Shown: in pieces, positions 51,778 through 59,433 of the stretch
Layout: each line of letters opens with the position of its first letter
Numbering within the stretch: the first letter of the stretch is position 1
NCBI GenBank assembly: GCA_002415135.1
Contig: DIBY01000028.1
Location: 124,001-188,000, forward strand
DNA length: 64,000 nt
Origin: Flavobacteriales bacterium UBA5040
GTDB taxonomy: Bacteria > Bacteroidota > Bacteroidia > Flavobacteriales > Weeksellaceae
Direction of reading: 5' to 3'
The notes under the pieces: model-generated
Told to the model about the DNA's origin: nothing
Database searches by the model: none
The model's input: the letters and a program-made list of their open reading frames with translations, nothing else
Position numbers and translations under genes: made by a program

Positions 51778-52443
51778 TTATTTGAACTGATAAGAAATCC
51801 CGGTGCTTAAATAGTATTCAGCGGAAATGTTTTGTGGATTACTTCCAGCAGATATATCCAATTGAAGTCGTGGAGCAGCCAGATAAGTAATCCCGAAATC
51901 GACTCCATGTTCGGGCGAAAGATTCGAATTGAAATAGCCATAATATTCTGTGAAAACTGCCAGTCGATCAGTAAAACTATAATCCAAACCAAAGGACAGA
52001 AAATAATAATCCTTCATTTCTTCTTTCAGATAACCGATGCCGGCAGAACTTCCAAAATTTTCGGTTAACTGTTTATCGGAAGCTAATATGATGGAATAAT
52101 TCTCGAACTTAAAATCTGAATCTGCAATCAAAGTGAGCGATGGCGCCTTATCTTCTCCCTTCAAAAAATTATATTTTGAGGAAAACCCATACGTGCTTTC
52201 TGCAGGATTACTTAAATCTTGAATGGTTGTCAAGCGTACTTCCCATCTTTCCGCCACTCCGAAACGAAGAAGATGATCTGAGGTGAATCCTTTTGTACTT
52301 CGGTTGTAAATGATTCCACTTTCTAACTGAATTGATTTTGGAGAAATGATGGTACTGGCAGTTCCTTCTCCAGGACGATCTGTTTCCATTTGGGCAAAGT
52401 GGAAAACTGGGAAAAACATCACCAAAAAAACTGCGTATTTCAT
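51778..52443 (-). CDS. Outer-membrane transporter-like protein (phenol MetA-type family)
   Basis: This 221-residue protein has a signal peptide ending HFAQ, and the start METDRPGEGTASTIISPKSIQLESG, which is typical of the MetA-pathway phenol-degradation-like family. It shows 8-10 alternating strands (GLDYSFTDRLAVFTEYYGYF, FGITYLAAPRLQLDIS) and a terminal aromatic-containing SYQFK. ATG 52443 is chosen over an upstream TTG. It is probably a small beta-barrel. Substrate unknown. Confidence 0.75.
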   Translation of the reverse strand: MKYAVFLVMFFPVFHFAQMETDRPGEGTASTIISPKSIQLESGIIYNRSTKGFTSDHLLRFGVAERWEVRLTTIQDLSNPAESTYGFSSKYNFLKGEDKAPSLTLIADSDFKFENYSIILASDKQLTENFGSSAGIGYLKEEMKDYYFLSFGLDYSFTDRLAVFTEYYGYFNSNLSPEHGVDFGITYLAAPRLQLDISAGSNPQNISAEYYLSTGISYQFK

Positions 52444-52521
52444 AGGAAGTAAATATAAATTCTTTTTCAAGGATAAAAAATTATTTGAGCTCAACTTTCA
52501 GACGTTTTGTTGTAAATATAT

Positions 52522-52529
52522 TATCTTTG
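52522..52529 (+). promoter_or_regulatory. Putative -7 element of ruvB promoter
   Basis: TATCTTTG fits TAnnTTTG. It lies just upstream of an alternative ATG at 52531, so transcription should start near 52536, making ATG 52549 the likely start. Confidence 0.5.
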
Positions 52530-52548
52530 GATGATTTCAAATATTACA

Positions 52549-53571
52549 ATGTCAGAATTCCTACACCCCGATAAAGAGAATTTTTCCGAAGATGAATTAA
52601 TGCACGAGGAAAAGATCCGTCCGCAGAGCTTTCAGGATTTTGCCGGACAACGCAAGACTTTGGATAATTTAGAAGTTTTCGTAGCTGCGGCAAAAAACCG
52701 AAATGGTGCGTTGGATCATGTTCTTTTACACGGTCCACCCGGATTGGGAAAAACTACTTTAGCTAATATTATTGCGAATGAATTGGGAGTTGGCTGTAAA
52801 ATAACTTCGGGGCCTGTTTTGGATAAACCTGGAAGTTTAGCAGGATTACTGACGAATCTCGAAGAAAATGATGTTTTATTCATCGATGAAATTCACCGGC
52901 TTTCTCCGATTGTAGAAGAGTATTTGTATTCGGCAATGGAAGACTATAAGATCGACATCATGCTGGAAAGCGGTCCTAATGCAAGAAGCGTTCAGATCAG
53001 CTTAAATCCGTTCACTTTGGTGGGAGCGACTACCAGAAGCGGAATGTTGACCAAGCCAATGCTGGCGAGATTTGGAATTCAGTCGAGATTAGAATATTAC
53101 ACGATTGAACTCTTATCAATGATCATTGAAAGAAGCGCGCGCGTTTTAGATATTAAAATCTATGAAGACGCTGCTCTCGAAATTGCGAGAAGAAGTCGTG
53201 GAACGCCCAGAATTGCAAATGCATTATTAAGAAGAGTTCGTGATTTTGCTGAGATCAAAGGAAATGGTGAAATTGAAATAAATATTACCAAGTTTGCTTT
53301 GAACTCATTGAATGTTGATGAATTCGGACTCGATGATATGGATAATCGCATTATGCGCGTGATGATTGAAAATTTCCGTGGTAAACCGGTGGGGATTTCG
53401 GCTTTGGCAACTTCAATTGGTGAAAATCCAGAAACTTTGGAAGAGGTTTATGAGCCGTTTTTGATTCAGGAAGGATTTATCATCCGAACTCCGAGAGGAA
53501 GAGAAGTAACCGAGAAAGCGTATAAACATTTGCAGATCGCGATTCCGAGAAGACCGGATGAGCTGTTTTGA
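52549..53571 (+). CDS. ruvB: Holliday junction branch migration ATPase RuvB
   Basis: RuvB drives branch migration with RuvA before RuvC cleavage. The 340-residue AAA+ protein starts at ATG 52549; an upstream ATG at 52531 lies at or before the predicted transcription start. Walker A is HGPPGLGKTT near residue 65, Walker B is VLFIDEIHRL near 118, sensor residues GATTRSG near 165, and the winged-helix C-terminus ends PRRPDELF. RuvC is at 28551. Confidence 0.96.
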   Translation: MSEFLHPDKENFSEDELMHEEKIRPQSFQDFAGQRKTLDNLEVFVAAAKNRNGALDHVLLHGPPGLGKTTLANIIANELGVGCKITSGPVLDKPGSLAGLLTNLEENDVLFIDEIHRLSPIVEEYLYSAMEDYKIDIMLESGPNARSVQISLNPFTLVGATTRSGMLTKPMLARFGIQSRLEYYTIELLSMIIERSARVLDIKIYEDAALEIARRSRGTPRIANALLRRVRDFAEIKGNGEIEINITKFALNSLNVDEFGLDDMDNRIMRVMIENFRGKPVGISALATSIGENPETLEEVYEPFLIQEGFIIRTPRGREVTEKAYKHLQIAIPRRPDELF

Positions 53572-53598
53572 AAGATATAACTTAAAAAAAAGAAATTC

Positions 53599-53620
53599 TT
53601 TTAACGCAAAGGACGCAAAG
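53599..53620. repeat. Outer inverted repeat, left arm
   Basis: This 22-base arm matches the reverse complement of 54153-54174 at 20 of 22 positions. It brackets the GxxExxY gene. Confidence 0.7.
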
Positions 53621-53648
53621 AGATTTTAATATCTTTGTGTTTACTAGG

Positions 53649-53674
53649 TCGCAAAGGCGTTTCACTCAGCAAAG
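53649..53674. repeat. Inner inverted repeat, left arm
   Basis: This 26-base arm is an exact reverse complement of 54097-54122. It lies inside the outer repeats, 36 bases before the gene. Confidence 0.85.
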
Positions 53675-53710
53675 GTATGATTTAGGTTTTTTAAATTATA
53701 TAATTGAAAT

Positions 53711-54088
53711 ATGAATGAAAATGAGATTTCAAAAGTTGTATTTGAGTCGGGTTTGAAAATTCATCGGAAACTTGGAGTGGGCCTTTATGAAGCAGTTTAC
53801 GAAGAATGTTTAGTTTACGAATTAAATAAAAACGGTTTAAAAGTTGAAAAGCAAAAAGATATTCCAATTGAATATGAAGGATTGGTTATTGAAAAAGCTT
53901 TTAGGGTTGACTTATTAATTGAAGATAAAGTAATAATAGAGATTAAAGCAGTTCCCGAAATTAATAGTTATCATACCTATCAACTTTTAAATTATTTAAG
54001 AATTACAGGATTTAAACTGGGAATGCTTTTGAACTTTCATTCTTTATTATTTAAAGATGGCGTTAAAAGAATCGTAAATCATCTATAA
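53711..54088 (+). CDS. GxxExxY family protein with PD-(D/E)xK-like motif
   Basis: This 125-residue protein carries the family signature GLYEAVY (Gly24, Glu27, Tyr30) and a nuclease-like core: VDLLIEDKVIIEIKA with Asp67, Glu77 and Lys79, in the arrangement of the PD-(D/E)xK superfamily. QLLNYLRITG and LLNFHS follow near residues 91-111. It has no signal peptide. GxxExxY proteins occur sporadically, often in repeat-rich or mobile settings, and their function is unknown. Here the gene is bracketed by two nested inverted repeats, so it may be the core of a small mobile or selfish element. No neighbour explains it. Confidence 0.87.
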   Translation: MNENEISKVVFESGLKIHRKLGVGLYEAVYEECLVYELNKNGLKVEKQKDIPIEYEGLVIEKAFRVDLLIEDKVIIEIKAVPEINSYHTYQLLNYLRITGFKLGMLLNFHSLLFKDGVKRIVNHL

Positions 54089-54096
54089 AAAGGATG

Positions 54097-54122
54097 CTTT
54101 GCTGAGTGAAACGCCTTTGCGA
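54097..54122. repeat. Inner inverted repeat, right arm
   Basis: Exact reverse complement of 53649-53674 over 26 bases, starting eight bases after the GxxExxY stop codon. Confidence 0.85.
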
Positions 54123-54152
54123 TCTTCAATATAAAGAGTAATAGAAAAAAAA

Positions 54153-54174
54153 CTTTGCGACCTTGGCGTTAAAA
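54153..54174. repeat. Outer inverted repeat, right arm
   Basis: Reverse complement of 53599-53620 with two mismatches. Confidence 0.7.
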
Positions 54175-54201
54175 ATATATCAAGATAAAAATTAAAATTT
54201 T

Positions 54202-55068
54202 ATGAAACTCTATCCTATACAGTGCGGAAAATTTAAATTAGATGGTGGTGCCATGTTTGGTGTGGTGCCGAAAACTCTTTGGCAACGGACGAATCCGGCT
54301 GATGAAAATAATTTAATCGAATTAGGAACCCGTTCACTTTTGGTAGAAGACGGTAAAAAACTGATCCTTATCGATTGTGGCTTGGGAGACAAACAGAATG
54401 AGAAATTCTTTGGTCATTACTCACTTTGGGGCGATGATAATTTAGATAAAAACCTGAAAAAATATGGTTTTGTCAAAGAAGATATTACCGATGTTTTCTT
54501 AACACACCTTCATTTTGACCATTGTGGTGGCGCGATTGAGTGGAATGGCGACCGAACCGGTTACCGATCTGCTTTTAAAAATGCACAATTTTGGACCAAC
54601 GAAGAACACTGGAAATGGGCGACTGAACCTAATCCAAGAGAGAAGGCAAGTTTTTTGAAAGAGAATATAATGCCGATGCAGGAAAGCGGACAGTTGAATT
54701 TTTTACCAACGCCACAAAATGGCAATTATGGTTTCGCTCCAGATTTGAAGATGGATGTTATCTTTGTGGATGGACACACCGAAAAACAAATGCTTCCAGT
54801 AATTCAGTATCAGGAAAAAACGATTGTGTTTGCGGCAGATCTCATTCCGACTGTTGGGCATATTCCACAGGTTTATGTGATGGGTTATGATACGCGTCCG
54901 CTTTTAACAATGGAAGAGAAAGCGAAGTTTTTAAAGCAATGTGTTGATAATGAATATCTTTTGTTTTTTGAACATGATGCACACAATGAATTGGCGAGTT
55001 TGAAAATGACAGAAAAAGGAATTCGCTTAGATGAAACCTTCAGCATGAATGAAGTTTTTGGATATTAA
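54202..55068 (+). CDS. MBL-fold metallo-hydrolase
   Basis: This 288-residue protein is a metallo-beta-lactamase-fold hydrolase with the metal site HLHFDHCGG near residue 107-115, and additional ligand candidates in FVDGHTEKQ and FEHDAHNE. No signal peptide is seen. The fold includes quorum-quenching lactonases, glyoxalase II and phosphodiesterases; the substrate is not clear. It is 24 bases upstream of coaE and likely co-transcribed. Confidence 0.85.
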   Translation: MKLYPIQCGKFKLDGGAMFGVVPKTLWQRTNPADENNLIELGTRSLLVEDGKKLILIDCGLGDKQNEKFFGHYSLWGDDNLDKNLKKYGFVKEDITDVFLTHLHFDHCGGAIEWNGDRTGYRSAFKNAQFWTNEEHWKWATEPNPREKASFLKENIMPMQESGQLNFLPTPQNGNYGFAPDLKMDVIFVDGHTEKQMLPVIQYQEKTIVFAADLIPTVGHIPQVYVMGYDTRPLLTMEEKAKFLKQCVDNEYLLFFEHDAHNELASLKMTEKGIRLDETFSMNEVFGY

Positions 55069-55092
55069 GATTAGAAAAATTAAAATAAAGTT

Positions 55093-55719
55093 ATGATAGA
55101 AGAAGAAGCTGAACCCGAACCCAGGGACAGTACAAAGATTATTGGAATAACCGGTGGAATTGGATCCGGAAAATCAACGGTGTCGAAACTGATCGAAGAG
55201 GCAGGTTATCCTGTTTATTACTCAGATATTCGGGCGAAAACAATTGTGAATGATCATGCACAACTTCAGCAGCAAATCAAGCAACTTTTAGGAGAACAAT
55301 CCTTTGATGACAATGGTTTGTATGACAGAAAGTACGTGGCTGACATTGTTTTTGAAGATGAAGGCATATTATTGAAACTTAATTCGTTGATTCATCCCGC
55401 TGTAAAAATCGATTTTGAAAACTGGGTGGACCAACAAACGACTCCATTTGTTTTTAAAGAAACAGCACTTTTGTTTGAATTGAAATTAAATGAAAGCTGC
55501 TACAAATCTCTTTTAGTTACTGCTGACGACAACTGCAGATTAAAAAGGGTGATGGATCGCGACAACAAAACATATCGGGAAGTCGAAACAATCATGTTGA
55601 GACAAATGCCGGAAAAAGATAAAGTAAAAATGGCAGACTTTGTTATTTACAATAATGATGGTCTGGAAGAGCTTGAAGAGGAAACTAAAAAAATACTGAC
55701 TGAAATAGTCGCTTCATAA
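55093..55719 (+). CDS. coaE: Dephospho-CoA kinase
   Basis: CoaE phosphorylates the 3' hydroxyl of dephospho-CoA, the last step of CoA synthesis. The 208-residue P-loop kinase has GITGGIGSGKST near residues 18-29, SDIRAKTIV, the IHPAVK motif, and a lid with RDNKTYREVE. The N-terminus has an unusual acidic extension (EEEAEPEPRDS) of about 12 residues before the first strand. Confidence 0.93.
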   Translation: MIEEEAEPEPRDSTKIIGITGGIGSGKSTVSKLIEEAGYPVYYSDIRAKTIVNDHAQLQQQIKQLLGEQSFDDNGLYDRKYVADIVFEDEGILLKLNSLIHPAVKIDFENWVDQQTTPFVFKETALLFELKLNESCYKSLLVTADDNCRLKRVMDRDNKTYREVETIMLRQMPEKDKVKMADFVIYNNDGLEELEEETKKILTEIVAS

Positions 55720-55740
55720 ATAAAGTTTCTGTAGAAATAT

Positions 55741-55775
55741 AAAACCTGAATTCATATTGAATTCAGGTTTTTTGT
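55741..55775. terminator. Bidirectional terminator between coaE and T9SS gene
   Basis: AAAACCTGAATTCA (55741-55754) pairs perfectly with TGAATTCAGGTTTT (55758-55771), followed by T. Confidence 0.88.
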
Positions 55776-55793
55776 ATTAAAATTTTCAAATGT

Positions 55794-58700
55794 TTAATTG
55801 CGGTTTTTTACCAAAAGCCAACCGCTGTATTGAGTAAAACTATTATGGCCAGGTTCTTTCCAGTTGATGATATACCAATAGGATCCGGTATTGACTAATC
55901 TTCCGGACGTTTTTCCGTCCCACGAAAATTGATTGCTTTTATCACCACTGAATACCTGTTTTCCAAATCGATCATAAATTTGAAGAGAAGGTTCATCTTT
56001 TTTCAACAAACCAGAATAATTCAGTATGTCGTTAATTCCGTCATCGTTCGGAGTGATTACATTGTAGAGCTGAATCACATTAATGCTCACTGAAACAGGT
56101 TCGCAATTGTCAGCTGAAATTACGTAGATCGTATGGTTTCCACCCGGAACATTTAGGAATACATTAGATGTTTGATAATTGAAATTGTCAATTGCATATC
56201 GGTAAGGAGGATTTCCACCCGAAGCATTTATCGTTACCGTTGAACCTTGAATATCGATGCGGGTGATTTCTGGCAGCTCAACTGGAGTGATCGAAACCGT
56301 TTGGCGATAAACACAACCATTGGAATATAGATCAACCCAATAATCTGCTACTCCGACATTTTTTATGACCTGCGTTTTTTCGCCTGTGCTCCATAAATAT
56401 CCATCAAATCCTGCACCTGCATCGAGACTTGTCTTTGCTTCCGGACATATTTCTTTGTTAACTAAAACAGTTGATTTTCGTGGCTTTCTTAAGGTTAAAT
56501 TTAAAGTTCCGATCGCGTCACAAACTCCTGATTTTTTTAATCGATAGTAAAAAGTTTTATTACCGCTAAGAACTTGACTTGACGAAATGTTTTGACCTGC
56601 GTAATTATTCTGAGCTTTAGTAAGATCATCAAAATAAGTGGCGGTAACATTTGCCTCCGTTGAGAAAATAGAAAGATAGCTTGCTAAATTAATCGCCGTC
56701 TCATTATCGAAATCATTATCGCAGGCAAAATCGGAAACTGTATTTTTAATGGCAAGCTTGGGTCCGATGTTTAAAATTATTTTCCTGATAGCAGGCGGAC
56801 AAACATTATTGGCATCAACCCTTATCCAAACTTCATTGTACGTGGTAGTGAAATTATAAATGCCGGATATATTGTCATTTCCACCAATTTGTGCCTTGGC
56901 TTCATTTTCATAATAACGAATGTTTAAACCTGGTAAATTCGGAATGATAATTGGCGAAATCGAATTCACATTTACTTTATATTGACCATCGATAATTCCA
57001 TCTATATCCTCATCGCAATGTGTTTTTGTATAAAGGTTTTCCTTAACAACTGGCGGTGAATTTGTTTCCAAAGTTATCGTTGCAGTCGCCTCACATCCGA
57101 ATTTATTTTTGATGTATACATAAACCACATCACCATTTGTTGCTGGATAGTTTGCGAGTTGGCTATTTGGTATGAGGTTGAGCAATGCAGCGTCGCTATA
57201 GTGTTTTTTCTCAGCGGTGGTGTCGGGTGTAACAATCGCCTGGTTTAAATTATATACGGCGTTATTGGTATCGCTGCATTTTTTCAAAACCACGTCATTG
57301 GTAACAACTTGATTAAGTTGAATTGTTGCCTGTACCACTTCACAATCTGGGATTGCACCCACGCCACAAAAGGTAAACCGGAAAGTGTCAATGCCAGATT
57401 CGTTTTTATTAGCGGTATATGTTAGCGTTCCGTCGGGAGCGATGGACACCGTTCCCTTAGTTGGCTGCGTCGTTACGACAACTGTAGAATAATTAATTGC
57501 TTGCGTGCTTAAAACAAATTTTGGGATAATTTGTTGCTCACTACAAGTGGTATAATTGTAATTGGTAAAATTGGTGCAGTTGAAAAATTTAAAATCTTCG
57601 GTTTGGACTTCTGGACAGATTCCCTGTTTAATCCGTACGGCATAAATTCCCGCTTGAGAAGGATAATAAAAGTAATCGGTATTGGAGGGATGAGCAGCCG
57701 TTACAGGAGCATTAATATAAGTGTTTCCCACTTTTTGTAACCATTGATAACTGTCAAAACCTTCGATCACTGCGAGTTTTACATCATCTGGAAGACATTC
57801 TCCTTCAATTTTAGAAATAAGCGGAATAGAAGAAAAGCCAGCGAAAAACCCACCATAGCCTACGGCATCGTTTCCAGCCGTGATTCCAGCGGTCACGGCG
57901 CGTGAAGAAATTAGTGAAATATTTCCTGTGATATTGGGAATAGAGTAGGTCACCCAATCGGTAGTTCCGGCAACAGGATGTGGACCGTTTTCAGGAGTAA
58001 GGACCAAAGGAGTACCATTACTTTTCACCTCTACAGCTGCATTTTTCTCGGTAATAATATTCAGTTTTGTAGGAACTGTCAAACTGTATGGAACCTGATT
58101 GCTGACATATTCATTTTCATTAATAAACCCGATCTCATCAATCTTTCTTGGCAGATAACAGCTTAAAGGAGGAATGTAATTAAAACCGCCCGTGGCTGCA
58201 CTGATCTCACCATCAAGTCCGGCCAAGAGCTGATAAACATAAATATCTTCAGAAGAAGTGATGAACATATTAAAGTGAGAAGAACCTTGATCGACATAAC
58301 TGCCTGGTGGAGTAGTAAAAAATTCACCAGTATTAATCGTAGCAACTGGCGTTGGATTGCCGTTGAGGTAAATTTTAGTATTATCTTTTACCGCCACAAT
58401 CAATGCTTTTTCCATGGTTGTCAGAGTTCCGGCATAGTCAAAACTGTTTTCTCCATTTCCTTTTACAAGCACAAAAGTTTTCCCTAATTTATTGATGGGA
58501 ACAGCTTGATCCATTAATATATCAGAAACGCCCGTTACATTTGAAGAATACTGTCCGTTAAAATTTCCGTTGGTTACGACCACAGGTTTGTCTGAAATGA
58601 TTCTCGCTCCGATATAGCCGGTCTGATTTTCATCAAAGCTGTCACCACCTTCAATAATGTACGATTCGCCTTTATTCAATTCAAAAGTGATCTCGGTTCT

Positions 58701-59267
58701 GGGGATCTCATCTGAAAAAACAACATCTGGTCGAAATTCGGTGATCTTTATTTTGGTGTTGTCTTGCGTCGCCATCACACTGTTCATGAAGTTCAAAGAT
58801 CCAGTAGATGCGGTTATCGGTGCAACAACCGCGCGAAATTCGGTGCCAAGAGCAGCGGTTCCTTTTGAGGTTTGAATTTCAGCGTGATTTTGAATAGAAA
58901 ATCTCAGACTTGCAAAAAACGGCTTTTCACCTTTTAAATAAAAGCCCATCGCCACTGGTTGAAACAATCCAACCAAGGGATTATTCCAGTCATTAGTAAC
59001 AATAATTCTGCTTCTTTGGTAAGAGGGAATTTTATATTTCTGAGGATTGTTTTTACTCACCATGAAACTTGCAATCACCACATTATCATAATAAATATCG
59101 ACTTTGAAGGGAGTTGTTTCGCCCGTCGACATGTAGATAGATTGATAGTTTGCAGTGTACGGACCACTTACCCGATCAGACATTGGACCGAACCAGTGTT
59201 CACGGTCTAATTGTGCGAAAGTACTGAAGAAAATTAAAGAAAATATAAAGAGTAGGAGTTTTTTCAT
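55794..59267 (-). CDS. Large T9SS type B surface protein, IgGFc-binding-like
   Basis: This 1157-residue secreted protein has a signal peptide ending FAQ, the N-terminal LDREHWFGP domain also found in the 35788 and 59434 products, and a block of strands with VKDNTKIYLNGNPTP. A stretch of Ig-like/PKD-like repeats follows from about residue 505, with the family pattern FYYRLKKSGVCDAIGTLNL and ending in STGEKTQVIKNVGVADYWVDL. The C-terminus is the CHU_C/type B sorting domain (NVITPNDDGINDILNYSG, FDRFGKQVF, SWDGKTSGRLV). It is a tandem paralog of the next gene, separated by 166 bases. Surface adhesion or degradative scaffold is likely. Confidence 0.87.
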   Translation of the reverse strand: MKKLLLFIFSLIFFSTFAQLDREHWFGPMSDRVSGPYTANYQSIYMSTGETTPFKVDIYYDNVVIASFMVSKNNPQKYKIPSYQRSRIIVTNDWNNPLVGLFQPVAMGFYLKGEKPFFASLRFSIQNHAEIQTSKGTAALGTEFRAVVAPITASTGSLNFMNSVMATQDNTKIKITEFRPDVVFSDEIPRTEITFELNKGESYIIEGGDSFDENQTGYIGARIISDKPVVVTNGNFNGQYSSNVTGVSDILMDQAVPINKLGKTFVLVKGNGENSFDYAGTLTTMEKALIVAVKDNTKIYLNGNPTPVATINTGEFFTTPPGSYVDQGSSHFNMFITSSEDIYVYQLLAGLDGEISAATGGFNYIPPLSCYLPRKIDEIGFINENEYVSNQVPYSLTVPTKLNIITEKNAAVEVKSNGTPLVLTPENGPHPVAGTTDWVTYSIPNITGNISLISSRAVTAGITAGNDAVGYGGFFAGFSSIPLISKIEGECLPDDVKLAVIEGFDSYQWLQKVGNTYINAPVTAAHPSNTDYFYYPSQAGIYAVRIKQGICPEVQTEDFKFFNCTNFTNYNYTTCSEQQIIPKFVLSTQAINYSTVVVTTQPTKGTVSIAPDGTLTYTANKNESGIDTFRFTFCGVGAIPDCEVVQATIQLNQVVTNDVVLKKCSDTNNAVYNLNQAIVTPDTTAEKKHYSDAALLNLIPNSQLANYPATNGDVVYVYIKNKFGCEATATITLETNSPPVVKENLYTKTHCDEDIDGIIDGQYKVNVNSISPIIIPNLPGLNIRYYENEAKAQIGGNDNISGIYNFTTTYNEVWIRVDANNVCPPAIRKIILNIGPKLAIKNTVSDFACDNDFDNETAINLASYLSIFSTEANVTATYFDDLTKAQNNYAGQNISSSQVLSGNKTFYYRLKKSGVCDAIGTLNLTLRKPRKSTVLVNKEICPEAKTSLDAGAGFDGYLWSTGEKTQVIKNVGVADYWVDLYSNGCVYRQTVSITPVELPEITRIDIQGSTVTINASGGNPPYRYAIDNFNYQTSNVFLNVPGGNHTIYVISADNCEPVSVSINVIQLYNVITPNDDGINDILNYSGLLKKDEPSLQIYDRFGKQVFSGDKSNQFSWDGKTSGRLVNTGSYWYIINWKEPGHNSFTQYSGWLLVKNRN

Positions 59268-59286
59268 GCATGATTGGGTTACCTTA

Positions 59287-59294
59287 CAAATGTA
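59287..59294 (-). promoter_or_regulatory. Putative -7 element of the 55794 gene
   Basis: The minus strand reads TACATTTG, fitting TAnnTTTG, 19 bases before the ATG. Confidence 0.45.
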
Positions 59295-59380
59295 ATATTA
59301 TTTACCAAAATTTAACACCGGTAAAATTAGATTAAATATTATTTTGAACTGATCTTAAATCTTAAGTTTTATTCAAAAGA

Positions 59381-59416
59381 AAAACCTGAATTGCTACTGA
59401 ATTCAGGTTTTTTTTG
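59381..59416 (-). terminator. Terminator after the 59434 gene
   Basis: AAAACCTGAATT (59381-59392) pairs with AATTCAGGTTTT (59400-59411) around a seven-base loop. The sequence closely resembles the terminator at 55741-55775, consistent with duplication of the whole transcription unit. Confidence 0.82.
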
Positions 59417-59433
59417 TGGTCTATTTAATTTAA

